From an uncultured Bacteroidales bacterium (lineage in GTDB: Bacteria > Bacteroidota > Bacteroidia > Bacteroidales > Marinilabiliaceae): a DNA stretch of 64,000 nt. The notes under the pieces were generated by a model that saw only the letters and a program-made list of their open reading frames with translations, did no database searches and was not told where the DNA came from. The translations under genes and the position numbers were made by a program. Shown here piece by piece: positions 7,942-17,569 of the stretch (within the stretch, counting starts at the first letter, position 1; each line of letters starts with the position of its first letter). Where the stretch lies: assembly GCA_937892095.1 (NCBI GenBank), contig CALAVC010000244.1, forward strand, positions 1 to 64,000, read 5' to 3'.

Positions 7942-9177
7942 ATGGAAACCATTAACCTGATAGACACCTTTGCGGAGTTCAAAGAGCTTAAGAACATCGA
8001 TCGCGCCACTATGGTGCGCATCCTCGAAGATGCCTTCCGTGGCGTGCTCGTCAAGCAGTATGGCACCGACGCCAACTTCAACATTATCATCAACACCGAC
8101 AAAGGCGACTTCGAGATTTGGCGCAACCGCGTAGTCGTGCCAGACGACCGACTCGTCGACCCTAACCTCGAAATCTCTCTTTCTGAAGCCAAGAAAATAG
8201 AAGCCGACTTTGAAGTTGGCGAAGAAGTAACCGACGAGGTAAAACTTAAAGACTTCGGACGACGCGCCATACTTAGCCTCCGCCAAAATCTTGCTGGCTT
8301 AATTATGGAACGCGAAAAAGACAACCTTTTCGAAAAATACAAAGAAAAGATTGGTCAGATAATCTCGGGCGAAGTATATCAGGTCTGGAAACGCGAAGTC
8401 CTCGTTCGCGACGAAGACGGCAACGACCTCATAATGCCCAAGAGTGAACAAATCCCTGCCGACTACTTCCGCAAGGGCGACTCAGTCCGTGCAGTAGTGT
8501 CGCGTGTCGAGTTTAAGAACAATAGCCCACTCATCATCATCTCGCGCACGAGCCCCGTATTCTTGCAGCGTCTCTTCGAAGCCGAAGTGCCCGAAGTATT
8601 CGACGGACTCATAACCATTCACAAAATTGTGCGCATGCCGGGCGAAAGAGCTAAGGTGGCCGTAGAGTCTTACGATGATCGCATAGACCCCGTAGGTGCA
8701 TATGTCGGCATGAAAGGTGCTCGCATACACTCCATAGTTCGTGAGCTCAAAAACGAGAATATAGACGTCATTAACTACACGTCAAACATACAGCTCTACA
8801 TTCAGCGAGCCCTCAACCCAGCCAAGATTAACAAGATTAATCTGGACACCGAGAATCAACATGCCGAAGTGTTCCTCGACGCAGACGAGGTGTCCATGGC
8901 CATAGGCAAAGGCGGTAGCAACATCAAGTTGGCTATGCAACTTACGGGCTACAACATCGACGTATTCCGCGAGCAAGCCGTAACCGAAGAAGACGTCAAA
9001 CTCGAAGAGTTTACTGACGAAATAGACGAGTGGGTAATAGATGCACTCAAAGAGATTGGTTGCGACACTGCAAAGTCCGTAATCGACCTTGGCTACGACG
9101 AACTACTCCGTCGCACCGACCTCGAAGAAGAGACAATCAAAGATGTCTTGAACATCTTGAAAGCCGAATTCGAATGA
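7942..9177 (+). CDS. nusA: Transcription termination/antitermination factor NusA
   Basis: Binds RNA polymerase and nascent RNA, affecting pausing, termination and antitermination. 411 aa, lacking the long C-terminal repeats of E. coli NusA, as expected in this phylum. Order of parts: N-terminal polymerase-binding domain (about 1-130), S1 domain beginning near IGQIISGEVYQVWKRE, KH1 around DPVGAYVGMKGARI, KH2 around VSMAIGKGGSNIKLAMQL, and an acidic helical tail. The GxxG loops of both KH domains are visible (GMKG, GKGG). Confidence 0.96.
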   Translation: METINLIDTFAEFKELKNIDRATMVRILEDAFRGVLVKQYGTDANFNIIINTDKGDFEIWRNRVVVPDDRLVDPNLEISLSEAKKIEADFEVGEEVTDEVKLKDFGRRAILSLRQNLAGLIMEREKDNLFEKYKEKIGQIISGEVYQVWKREVLVRDEDGNDLIMPKSEQIPADYFRKGDSVRAVVSRVEFKNNSPLIIISRTSPVFLQRLFEAEVPEVFDGLITIHKIVRMPGERAKVAVESYDDRIDPVGAYVGMKGARIHSIVRELKNENIDVINYTSNIQLYIQRALNPAKINKINLDTENQHAEVFLDADEVSMAIGKGGSNIKLAMQLTGYNIDVFREQAVTEEDVKLEEFTDEIDEWVIDALKEIGCDTAKSVIDLGYDELLRRTDLEEETIKDVLNILKAEFE

Positions 9178-9363
9178 AAAGCCTAACCTAATAGCTCATT
9201 ATATTTCTGTGTCGGTCGGTCATCTTCCACGTGGCACAATCTATAGTGGCTCTGCAAAAATGCAGTATTAACAAATAAATGGGGCGGAACACCTCACATC
9301 CCAACCTCCGACGAAGCCCCGCTAAAACATTTATCTTAAACAGTAAATTCTAAATTGCTCATA
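9178..9363 (+). other. Structured 186-bp spacer between nusA and infB
   Basis: No gene seen. It holds a small perfect stem (CTGCA/TGCAG at 9252-9256 and 9261-9265 with an AAAA loop). A second, looser stem pairs GGGGC (9281-9285) with GCCCC (9316-9320), with an inner GGA/TCC pairing. There is no T-run after either, so these are not obvious terminators. A 5' leader of infB or an RNA processing region is possible. Confidence 0.45.
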
Positions 9364-12138
9364 ATGGCAGAAAAAAGAAGAAGAATAAGTGCTATTGCAA
9401 AGGAATTCGGTGTCGGTGTAAGCACACTACTCGAAACTTTGAAGAGCCACGGAGCCGCTACCGACCTCGACCTTAATTCATCAATTAGCGAAGACCTCTA
9501 TAACGTGCTAAAAAAAGAGTTTAGCAAAGACATAGAGGTAAAAAAAGAAGTCGACGGCATATCTGAAATATCCGTCAAAGGCAAAAAAGATGAGGTCGTT
9601 GCTTTGTCCGACGCTGGCAAGGTTGATCCTATCGAAGAAAGCACACCCTCCTCTGCCACTGTCGACAGACCGACAATCGACACTCCACGTCCACAAGCTC
9701 CACAAATAAAGGTGCTTGGCAAGATAGATCTTGCCAACAAACCATCTCATCCCGAGAAGAACAGTGGTGCTAACGAAAAGCGTCAGGCTCCAAAAGCCGA
9801 GCGTCAGCGTCCTACGCAGCCCGTAGCTCAGCCAGCCGCACCCAAGGCTGCCGAAGTAAAAACTGCGCCAGCGCCAATGCCAACTCCTGTGCCAGTAGCA
9901 CCTGCCCAAGTGGCTTCGCCGTCTACGCCAGTCCAGCAAAACGAAGTCTTCCGACTCGAAGAAAAGAAACTAACTGGACCAACCGTCGTTGGTAAGATTG
10001 AACTGCCAGTCGACCACGCCAGTCGCCACGACAATAAGAAAAAACGTCAGCGCGTTACCAAAGGTGGCGAAAAGGTCGACATATCGTCTAAGAGCACCAT
10101 TGAGCAAGTCAACAATACGCTCAGCAAGGAAAAGAATAAGCAGCGTAAGCAGCAACAGGCTCAACAGAATCAGCAGCAAGCACAGTCTGTCCGCAAAGAC
10201 AAGAATAAAAACAAGAAGCAGCAGAAGCAAGAGGTAAGCGATGAAGACGTACAAAAGCAAGTAAAAGAAACCCTTGCTCGTCTTACAGCCAAAGGTCATA
10301 AGACGACCACCTCGAAGCACAACCGCGATAAGCGTGAAGCCGTGCGTCAGCGCATGGAAGAAGAAAACGAGCGCATCGAGGAAGAAAAGAAAATTCTTAA
10401 GGTAACCGAGTTCGTCACGGCAAGCGAATTTGCAGGCATGATGAACGTGCCAGTCAATCAGGTCATAGCCACATTTATGACGCTTGGCATGTTTGTTTCT
10501 ATCAACCAGCGTCTTGATGCTGAGACTATGAGCCTTGTGGCCGAGGAGTTTGGCTACAAGGTAGAGTTTGTCTCTGTCGAGAAAGCTCATGAAGTGGAAG
10601 AAGAAGCCGACGACGAAAGCGTATTGCAAGAGCGTCCGCCAATTGTTACCGTCATGGGTCATGTCGACCATGGTAAGACGTCGCTCCTCGACTATATCCG
10701 CAACACCAACGTTATTTCGGGTGAGGCTGGTGGCATAACACAGCACATTGGTGCATACTCTGTTACGCTCGATAGCGGTCGACACATAACCTTCCTCGAC
10801 ACTCCAGGTCACGAAGCCTTTACAGCAATGCGTGCACGTGGTGCGCAAGTAACCGACGTGGCCATCATCATCATTGCTGCCGACGACAGCATAATGCCCC
10901 AGACAATAGAAGCCATCAACCATGCTTCGGCAGCTGGTGTGCCTATGGTCTTTGCAATTAACAAGATAGATAAGCCTGGTGCAAACCCAGATAAGATACG
11001 TGAGGCCCTTGCCAATATGAACTATCTTGTCGAAGAGTGGGGCGGTGAATACCAGTGTCAAGAAATCAGTGCCAAGAAAGGCATAAACGTCGATAAGCTA
11101 CTCGACAAAGTGCTTCTCGTGGCCGACCTGCTTGAGCTTAAAGCCAATCCAGATCGCGTAGCTGTGGGCAACGTCATAGAGTCTTCGCTCGACAAGGGAC
11201 GTGGCTACGTAACCACTATGCTTGTGCGCAACGGCACTCTGCACACTGGCGACATGCTTGTTTGTGGAGCCTACTACGGCAGAGTAAAAGCCATGTTCAA
11301 CGAGCGCAATCAGAAAGTAGAGGTTGCAGGACCTTCGGAGCCTGTACTCGTGCTTGGACTCAATGGTGCTCCTCAGGCAGGTGAGAAATTTAATGTCTTT
11401 GCCGACGAACGTGAAGCCAAAGAGGTGGCTGCTAAACGTGACCAGTTGCAACGCGAATTTGCTATGCGTGCTAAGCCACACATTACTCTCGACGAGATTG
11501 GTCGCCGCATAGCCCTTGGCAACTTCCAAGAACTCAACGTTGTAGTCAAGGGTGATGTCGATGGCTCTGTTGAAGCACTCTCCGACTCGCTCATCAAGCT
11601 TTCGACCGAAGAGATTCACGTCAACGTCATTCACAAGGCTGTTGGTCAGATTTCTGAGACCGATATTTTGCTTGCTGCAGCGTCTAATGCTGTCATCGTC
11701 GGTTTCCAAGTTCGTCCGTCGGCAGCTGCTCGCAAGCTTGCCGAACGCGAGAAAATCGACATACGTCTCTACTCCATCATCTACGATGCCATCGAAGAAC
11801 TCAAGTCGGCTATGGAGGGTATGCTATCGCCCGAAATTAAAGAACAAGTTACGGGTACTCTCGAGATCCGCGAGACTTTCAAAATATCGAAAGTCGGCAC
11901 AATTGCTGGTTGCTTTGTCTCCGAAGGCAAAGTCAAGAGCAAGAGCAAAGTGCGCATAATTCGCGACGGCATCGTTGTTCACACTGGTGCGCTTGAAAGC
12001 CTCAAACGCTTCAAAGACGACGTCAAAGAAGTCGTTGCAGGTCTCGAATGTGGTCTTAACGTGCAGGGCTATAACGACATCTTGGTAGGCGACGTCATCG
12101 AGGCCTATGAAGAGATAGAAGTCGCGCGCAAACTATAA
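9364..12138 (+). CDS. infB: Translation initiation factor IF-2
   Basis: GTPase that brings initiator tRNA to the 30S subunit and promotes subunit joining. 924 aa from ATG 9364 ([15 protein letters not shown]); an in-frame TTG at 9355 is less likely. Residues 1-60 form the IF2 N-terminal helical domain. About 60-300 is low complexity, first Pro/Ala-rich and then Lys/Gln-rich (linker). The G domain starts at [18 protein letters not shown] (G1), with DTPGHEAF (G3) and NKID (G4). Domains II, III and IV follow, ending at [10 protein letters not shown]. It ends just before a strong terminator shared with the convergent nitroreductase gene. Confidence 0.97.
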   Translation: MAEKRRRISAIAKEFGVGVSTLLETLKSHGAATDLDLNSSISEDLYNVLKKEFSKDIEVKKEVDGISEISVKGKKDEVVALSDAGKVDPIEESTPSSATVDRPTIDTPRPQAPQIKVLGKIDLANKPSHPEKNSGANEKRQAPKAERQRPTQPVAQPAAPKAAEVKTAPAPMPTPVPVAPAQVASPSTPVQQNEVFRLEEKKLTGPTVVGKIELPVDHASRHDNKKKRQRVTKGGEKVDISSKSTIEQVNNTLSKEKNKQRKQQQAQQNQQQAQSVRKDKNKNKKQQKQEVSDEDVQKQVKETLARLTAKGHKTTTSKHNRDKREAVRQRMEEENERIEEEKKILKVTEFVTASEFAGMMNVPVNQVIATFMTLGMFVSINQRLDAETMSLVAEEFGYKVEFVSVEKAHEVEEEADDESVLQERPPIVTVMGHVDHGKTSLLDYIRNTNVISGEAGGITQHIGAYSVTLDSGRHITFLDTPGHEAFTAMRARGAQVTDVAIIIIAADDSIMPQTIEAINHASAAGVPMVFAINKIDKPGANPDKIREALANMNYLVEEWGGEYQCQEISAKKGINVDKLLDKVLLVADLLELKANPDRVAVGNVIESSLDKGRGYVTTMLVRNGTLHTGDMLVCGAYYGRVKAMFNERNQKVEVAGPSEPVLVLGLNGAPQAGEKFNVFADEREAKEVAAKRDQLQREFAMRAKPHITLDEIGRRIALGNFQELNVVVKGDVDGSVEALSDSLIKLSTEEIHVNVIHKAVGQISETDILLAAASNAVIVGFQVRPSAAARKLAEREKIDIRLYSIIYDAIEELKSAMEGMLSPEIKEQVTGTLEIRETFKISKVGTIAGCFVSEGKVKSKSKVRIIRDGIVVHTGALESLKRFKDDVKEVVAGLECGLNVQGYNDILVGDVIEAYEEIEVARKL

Positions 12139-12153
12139 GAATCATAACAGTCA

Positions 12154-12197
12154 AAACAAAAAGAGAGGTTGCCATTGGGCAACCTCTCTTTTTGTTT
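12154..12197. terminator. Strong bidirectional terminator
   Basis: A perfect 20-bp stem (12154-12173 pairing with 12178-12197) with a 4-nt ATTG loop has T-rich ends on both strands (CTTTTTGTTTG on +, the same on -). It lies between the convergent ends of infB (+) and the nitroreductase gene (-), so it can stop transcription from both sides. Confidence 0.9.
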
Positions 12198-12207
12198 GTT
12201 CGGCGTT

Positions 12208-12819
12208 CTACCACTTGTCGTAGTGTACGTTCTCGGTTTTCCACTTGTCTTTTGGCTGAGCGGCTTCTGCTGGGTAGCCAATGCAAATAAAGCACAATGG
12301 CGTGACGTACGAAGGCAAGCCAACAATGCGACGCATGGCTTCTACACGCTCCGTCATTGGGTCGCCAGCGCACCATACGGCTCCAAGCCCCATGGCATGT
12401 GCTGCGAGCAAAATGTTTTCGGTAGCAGCCGACGTGTCGTGCTTCCAAAAGTCGCGAGCAGGACCTTCGGCTGCTTTTTCCATGTTGCCACACACCATTA
12501 TGACCAACGGACAGTCGTTCTTTATGGGCGAATGTCCAATGGCTGGGTCGGCTTTTAGGCTGTCGATAATGGCAGGGTCTGTGATGGCCACAAAGTCCCA
12601 CGGCTGGAGGTTTTTCGCTGTCGGAGCAGCCATGCCAGCGCGTAGCATTGTCTCTATTTTTTCTTTTTCTACTTGCTTGCCGTCGAATTTGCGCACGCTC
12701 ACGCGAGTCATGATGTTTTCAATCACAGCAGCCTCATTGTTTGCTTCGTTTGAGCAGTCTTGCCCACAGCAACCAATCAATAGTGCGCACAAGGCGATAC
12801 CGATAAGTTTCTTTATCAT
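12208..12819 (-). CDS. Exported nitroreductase-family lipoprotein
   Basis: 203 aa. The N-terminus MIKKLIGIALCALLIGCCGQ is a lipoprotein signal peptide with the lipobox near Cys17. The remainder is a nitroreductase/flavin reductase fold: RVSVRKFDGKQVEKEKIETML with the usual SxRxF start, MAAPTAKNLQPWDFVAI (FMN contact), ATENILLAAHAMGLGAVWCAG and CFICIGYPAE near the end. Such enzymes reduce quinones, nitro compounds or similar with FMN. A membrane-anchored copy outside the cytoplasm needs a different electron source from NAD(P)H, so the physiological reaction is unclear. It is the last gene of a minus-strand run and ends at a shared terminator. Confidence 0.9.
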   Translation of the reverse strand: MIKKLIGIALCALLIGCCGQDCSNEANNEAAVIENIMTRVSVRKFDGKQVEKEKIETMLRAGMAAPTAKNLQPWDFVAITDPAIIDSLKADPAIGHSPIKNDCPLVIMVCGNMEKAAEGPARDFWKHDTSAATENILLAAHAMGLGAVWCAGDPMTERVEAMRRIVGLPSYVTPLCFICIGYPAEAAQPKDKWKTENVHYDKW

Positions 12820-12841
12820 CTTATTTATGTTTATTTAGTTA

Positions 12842-14077
12842 TTACAATGTGTTTTCTTTCCGTCGAGGACGACAAAGAAAATACATTTTGTCGTCGTCTG
12901 CTGCTTTCTTTTGCCCTATTAGTGTGCTAACGTCTGCCAAGTCGCACACTTTTCCGTCGCGCATAAGAATGTTTACTCGCCCATCCGATTGCGAATAGGT
13001 CTTACTGCTGAGGCTACCCGTAACAACCAAATATTCTGCCGTTTCAGTGGCTGTTAGCCCATATTCTTGGGCAACTTCTTGAGCAACCTCGTCAATCTGT
13101 TCAGCCCCATATTCTTGCCGACTAAGTTCGATGCTAAATATTTTCCGTCCCACAAGTCCGCTACTTAGCATTGATAGCAGTCGGTCGTTGCTATTCATCC
13201 ATGCTTTGAGCGAGGTCGTAATGTCGTCGTCGTCCAACATACAGAATTTGCTCAGAGCCTCTTCGCTCTTGCCCAATGTGTCGAAGTTTATGTCGCGATC
13301 CAGAAAATATGATAGGGTAGGGGTCATCCACAAATCTTTGCCCGTCTGACGCAGGTAGCGCGCGCGACGTATGGCACTCCGTAGCATATTTTCGGCAGCC
13401 ACAACAGTCTTGTGCAAATATACTTGCCAATACATCAGTCGGCGTGTCAGCAAAAAGTCTTCTATTGTATATATGCCTTTTTCTTCCACGGCCAAGTGTT
13501 CTTTAGGTGTTAGGCTCAGCATCTTTATTATTCTCTCCGAGCCAATTGTCCCCTCTACAACGCCAGTAAAGAAGCTATCTCGTTTGAGATAGTCGAGCCT
13601 GTCGGTATCCAATTTGCTCGATATGAGTTCGTGCATAAATGGTCGACATTCACCCCTAAAAACGCGTATGGCATCCGACACCACTCCACCATACGTGTGC
13701 TCGTAGCTATCCATAATCAGCTGCGTTATCTGCTCATGGTCGACGTCTATCAGGCAATGTTCCAAGGCGTGCGAAAACGGACCATGCCCAATGTCGTGTA
13801 GCAAGATAGCAATTTGCAGTGCCATGCGTTCATCGTCGCGTAGCTTCACTCCACGGTTGCGAAGCGTATCCACTGCCGATTGCATTAGGTGCATTGCGCC
13901 AATGGCATGCTGAAAACGAGTGTGTTGTGCTCCCGGATATACAAGCGATGTCATGCCAAGCTGACGTATGCGCCTTAGCCGTTGAAACCATGGGTGGTCT
14001 ATCAGTGCCAACAATATGTCGCCTTCAACAGAAATAAACCCATGCACAGGGTCGTTTATTATCTTATGTTTTGCCAC
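12842..14077 (-). CDS. HD-domain phosphohydrolase (dNTPase/SAMHD1-like)
   Basis: 411-aa cytoplasmic metal-dependent hydrolase. The N-terminal segment IINDPVHGFISV and the metal motif ILLHDIGHGPFSHALEH (HD doublet) identify the YdhJ/SAMHD1-like HD family. His residues in RRIRQLGMTSLVYPGAQHTRFQHAIG complete the usual site. Members hydrolyse dNTPs or related phosphoesters; the exact substrate here is unknown. It starts 1 bp after the stop of the upstream helical-repeat gene, so the two are co-transcribed. Confidence 0.9.
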   Translation of the reverse strand: MAKHKIINDPVHGFISVEGDILLALIDHPWFQRLRRIRQLGMTSLVYPGAQHTRFQHAIGAMHLMQSAVDTLRNRGVKLRDDERMALQIAILLHDIGHGPFSHALEHCLIDVDHEQITQLIMDSYEHTYGGVVSDAIRVFRGECRPFMHELISSKLDTDRLDYLKRDSFFTGVVEGTIGSERIIKMLSLTPKEHLAVEEKGIYTIEDFLLTRRLMYWQVYLHKTVVAAENMLRSAIRRARYLRQTGKDLWMTPTLSYFLDRDINFDTLGKSEEALSKFCMLDDDDITTSLKAWMNSNDRLLSMLSSGLVGRKIFSIELSRQEYGAEQIDEVAQEVAQEYGLTATETAEYLVVTGSLSSKTYSQSDGRVNILMRDGKVCDLADVSTLIGQKKAADDDKMYFLCRPRRKENTL

Positions 14078-14078
14078 T

Positions 14079-16313
14079 TTAGTCTATCTGTTTTTTTATC
14101 CTGACGCCATCAATCAATAGCGTCCATTCTTCTTTCTCGACACCACACAAAGCAAGCGTTCGACGCATATATTCGTTGTCTGCAACGTCGTATAGTTTGC
14201 TGCGTTCCAACACTTCTGCAGCCTCTCTTACGCGGTCTGCACTTAGCAAAAGAGCAATATGTCGCATGTTGTCTTCTGCTGTTTTGTCCGTATCTTTCAT
14301 GTCGTCCATTAGCCACAACGCTTCATCCAAGTTACCTGCGAGTATCTCATGTTCTGCCGCCATGCGCATGACGTCGGGCTCACTCTCGCGTTCTGAGTCA
14401 AACGCCGAAAGAAACTTTTGCGCTTTCTGCATTTCGCCACATCGCAACGCACACTCTATCAGCATCATACTCTCTTTCCATCGCAAAGTCTTTATCTGAC
14501 TTGCCGATTCTAAATAGTATAGAGCCGTGTCGTATAGCCTGTGGTAGTAGTTTATCTCCGCCAATTTTATTTTTGTCCACGAGTTGTCGTCTTCTATCAA
14601 GTCGGCTTTGCGCAAATATTTTTCTGCTTTTGTAGTGTTTCTGTTGTCGTTCCTCGCTTCTGTCGTTTCCTTACGATTTTGTCTTAATTCTTCTTCTTGT
14701 TTTAGTACGCACAATGCATACTTTCGTAGCCAGTCGGCTTCTACAGGTTTCTGATTCTCTATAAGCCCATCGTATACCTTGGCAGCCTCGACCCATAGCT
14801 CATAGTCGACAAGCTTTCGTCCCAATAGATCGACCTCTTCGCTCGTTGTGTAGATTAGCCTAAATAAGTTGTTGTGTTCAGTCATAAACCCCAATAGTTT
14901 TTGAGGGTCTATCTCGCTTAGGTTGCAATAGCTCGGTTTAAGCTCGCGAAGGCGATATAAATCATGTACGAATCCTATTATTCGCCAACGTATTGCTGTC
15001 GTTTCTTTTGATTCTTCTTCCCTCTCGTATAGCATCTCGTCAAATCGTTTGGTCTCTTCAATCAGTGTTCGCTTCATCTGCTCACTTACGTCTCGAGGCA
15101 TACTATCCATACTCAGTAAGATGGAATATTTGTCCGAATCGCAAAAACTTAATGTCTTTGACATAAGTCCTATTATCTCTTCGGCCCCATCTTTGCCATA
15201 TATATGTTGCACAGCTCTGTTGAGGTCGTATGCGTATTTATCAAACGGACGAATCCACGACATCGGTTCGTTGAAAAATCTGTCTGTTTTAAGCATTTTA
15301 TAGCTCTTGAAACCAATGTCGCAACCGTCTTGCAACCATTCGCTAACCTTTTTTAAGTAGTTAAGCACATTCTTGTCTTTCCCGTCGCCAAATATTTCTT
15401 CAAGGTCGCTAATCTCAATTTCACCATTGTCTCTTTGCATATTCTCAATTTGTTCTTTCAGCCTCTCCATCCTTTCGTTAAAGTTCTCCACATTCGCATT
15501 CCTTTGGGCTTTTGTCATGATTGTTTGCACGACCGATAAATATGCCATTTGCAACATCTTTTGGTGCTTGGGGTGTTGCTCAAGGTCGTTTCGCAAGGTC
15601 GACATCAACGTCTTATCTGTCGTCCATTGCACCGTATGCGAAGTCAGCGACAGTAGTATACCCACTGTTGCTCGTGCTGCAATCTGTGAGTCAGAGTTGT
15701 CCATTTGCTCAATCAGAATATATGCCAAGTTCTGATTGAACCTATAAATCATGTTTAGCGACAACGAACTGACGGCAAACGCTTTATCTTCTGCCGAACA
15801 CTCTGCCGAGTTCAATATCTTCTCTCGCACCCACGCCACATCTTCTGCCGACATGTATCGGCAAGTCAAGGCTTGCATAGCAGCATACAGCTCTTCTTCT
15901 TGTGCATAATCTTTTTTTGTGGGTTCATATACTTCGGTCAGTCCAAACGTCAAATCTTCCAGTTGTACTTTCCCACTCGCGTCTTTCGACATGTCTATCT
16001 CCCTTTGTCCGATGCCCTCGTCAGCGCGTTCTGCCACTTCGGCTCTATATAGTTCTACTGCATTGTGTGCTTTCGTCTTAATCTTGCTAAGCATCTCCTG
16101 TCGTTGTGGGTCGACGCTTCCGTTTACGTAGTATTGTAGCAACAGCGAGTAGTCATTCTTAATATCGTTGGCGCGTTCGCCCGTATAGCAAAGACTTTTT
16201 ACTCTGTGTTCTTTTATCAACCATTCGAGAGTATCCATTATCTGCCCTTTGCAGATGTTTTCGTGCAGGGCATTTATCGATTCTTTAAAGTCTAATTCTC
16301 TATAATATCTCAT
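14079..16313 (-). CDS. Large alpha-helical TPR-like protein of unknown function
   Basis: 744 aa with no signal peptide and no membrane segment, so probably cytoplasmic. The sequence is nearly all amphipathic helix. A coiled-coil-like stretch lies about a third of the way in (NERMERLKEQIENMQRDNG). The C-terminal 250 residues look like degenerate tetratricopeptide repeats (for example LAEINYYHRLYDTALYYLESA and EILAGNLDEALWLMDDMK). Similar long repeat proteins are common in Bacteroidales, but I know of no assigned role. It sits between RNase H and the HD hydrolase in a minus-strand run with very short gaps. Confidence 0.8.
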   Translation of the reverse strand: MRYYRELDFKESINALHENICKGQIMDTLEWLIKEHRVKSLCYTGERANDIKNDYSLLLQYYVNGSVDPQRQEMLSKIKTKAHNAVELYRAEVAERADEGIGQREIDMSKDASGKVQLEDLTFGLTEVYEPTKKDYAQEEELYAAMQALTCRYMSAEDVAWVREKILNSAECSAEDKAFAVSSLSLNMIYRFNQNLAYILIEQMDNSDSQIAARATVGILLSLTSHTVQWTTDKTLMSTLRNDLEQHPKHQKMLQMAYLSVVQTIMTKAQRNANVENFNERMERLKEQIENMQRDNGEIEISDLEEIFGDGKDKNVLNYLKKVSEWLQDGCDIGFKSYKMLKTDRFFNEPMSWIRPFDKYAYDLNRAVQHIYGKDGAEEIIGLMSKTLSFCDSDKYSILLSMDSMPRDVSEQMKRTLIEETKRFDEMLYEREEESKETTAIRWRIIGFVHDLYRLRELKPSYCNLSEIDPQKLLGFMTEHNNLFRLIYTTSEEVDLLGRKLVDYELWVEAAKVYDGLIENQKPVEADWLRKYALCVLKQEEELRQNRKETTEARNDNRNTTKAEKYLRKADLIEDDNSWTKIKLAEINYYHRLYDTALYYLESASQIKTLRWKESMMLIECALRCGEMQKAQKFLSAFDSERESEPDVMRMAAEHEILAGNLDEALWLMDDMKDTDKTAEDNMRHIALLLSADRVREAAEVLERSKLYDVADNEYMRRTLALCGVEKEEWTLLIDGVRIKKQID

Positions 16314-16338
16314 GTTGTTGCCCGTATGTAAAAAATGC

Positions 16339-16965
16339 CTATTTCCGTCCGAAGTCAGCCGGAATCTCGCCCCAATCCTCTGTTGGCCACTTAATTATGG
16401 GGTTGGCAAAAGTGTTCTCTTGTAGCCACTTCTCGGCTCGTTCTACAATGTTTAGTAGCTCCGCAGTTCGGTGCGTGTTCATTAGCTTCGTGCGGCACTT
16501 CTTGTGCCTCACCCAGCTTATGGCCGTCATGCTGTCTGAATACACCACTATGTCTTCTCGTCCAGCCTTTTTTAGCCGAGCCAAGGCCTCCACTATGCCC
16601 AAAAATTCGCCAATATTGTTGGTCCCCAACTCGTGTGCATGATGAAATATCTGCTTGTTGTCCCAAAGAGAAATTCCTCTGTACTCCATCTTGCCCGGGT
16701 TGCCCGAGCATGCCGCATCCACTGCCACCGACATCTTTTCGTAGCTCTTGCTCGTCGGGCGTTGTGCCTGTGGCGGATTCGTTATGTAGCCCGGCAGAGG
16801 CTTGGGGTCTTTCGAATACGCTTCTTTAGCTTCCTCTTGGCTCATAAATCCCTTGTAGCGAGCCCCTGCAAAGCCATCTATTTGTTGGCGAACCTCTTGC
16901 CAATCCGTGTAGATTCCTGGCGTCTTACCACGCCATACTACGTAATATTTTTTGCCTTTCGCCAA
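16339..16965 (-). CDS. rnhA: Ribonuclease H (viroplasmin-type N-terminal domain)
   Basis: Cleaves RNA in RNA-DNA hybrids. 208 aa. Residues 1-50 (KYYVVWRGKTPGIYTDWQEV... GFMSQEEAKEAY) form the small hybrid-binding domain related to caulimovirus viroplasmin and eukaryotic RNase H1. The catalytic domain shows the acidic set: Asp in VAVDAACSGNPG, Glu in NIGEFLGIVEAL, Asp in VVYSDSMTAISW, and a late Asp near EDWGEIPADF. It lies 9 bp after marC. Confidence 0.94.
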   Translation of the reverse strand: MAKGKKYYVVWRGKTPGIYTDWQEVRQQIDGFAGARYKGFMSQEEAKEAYSKDPKPLPGYITNPPQAQRPTSKSYEKMSVAVDAACSGNPGKMEYRGISLWDNKQIFHHAHELGTNNIGEFLGIVEALARLKKAGREDIVVYSDSMTAISWVRHKKCRTKLMNTHRTAELLNIVERAEKWLQENTFANPIIKWPTEDWGEIPADFGRK

Positions 16966-16974
16966 TGGCTCTCC

Positions 16975-17562
16975 CTAATTGAAGTTGGCTATGAGCGAAC
17001 TCAGGTTACTCGTGAATAGCTTTACCGACATTGCCAGCAGTATTATGCCGAAAAACTTTTTGAGCACGTATATGCCGTTGTCGCCTATTATTCGATTGAT
17101 GACGTCTGTGCTACGCAACACGCCATACACAATTAGCATGTTTATCACTATGGCCACAATCACTGTCGGTGCGTTATACTCTGCACGAAGCGAAAGCACT
17201 GTGGTGAACGAGCCCGGACCCGCCAATAGCGGAAACGCCAATGGCACTATCGATGCCGACGACGTGTTGTCTTGCCTCATGATTTCTTTGCCAAGCACCA
17301 TCTCAAGCCCTATTATGAAAAGCACAATAGCACCTGCTACGGCAAACGAATTGAGGTCTACGCCAAAAAATCCAAGCATTGCCTCTCCCAAAAACATGAA
17401 GGCAATCAAGATAACAAAGGCCACGGTCGTAGTCTCTGCTGGCGCAATTTCTGTTCCTTTTTGCCGTATGGACATCACTATGGGAAGTGAGCCCAAGATG
17501 TCCAATACTGCAAACAATATAATTGATGCCGACAGTGTGTCGCGCAATCCTATTCCAAACAT
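16975..17562 (-). CDS. MarC-family integral membrane protein
   Basis: 195 aa, about six membrane segments. Family-type pieces are FAVLDILGSLPIVMSIRQK at the N-terminus, EAMLGFFGVDLNSFAVAGAIVLF, and PLAFPLLAGPGSFTTVLSL in the middle. Despite the name, MarC proteins have no proven role in multidrug resistance and their function remains unknown. It lies 7 bp from the SLC13 gene upstream and 9 bp from rnhA downstream. Confidence 0.92.
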   Translation of the reverse strand: MFGIGLRDTLSASIILFAVLDILGSLPIVMSIRQKGTEIAPAETTTVAFVILIAFMFLGEAMLGFFGVDLNSFAVAGAIVLFIIGLEMVLGKEIMRQDNTSSASIVPLAFPLLAGPGSFTTVLSLRAEYNAPTVIVAIVINMLIVYGVLRSTDVINRIIGDNGIYVLKKFFGIILLAMSVKLFTSNLSSLIANFN

Positions 17563-17569
17563 TTCTGCT

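Noticed and set aside
9970..11061. 363-codon open frame antisense to infB
   Set aside because: Composition follows the complement of infB codons and no recognisable domain is seen.
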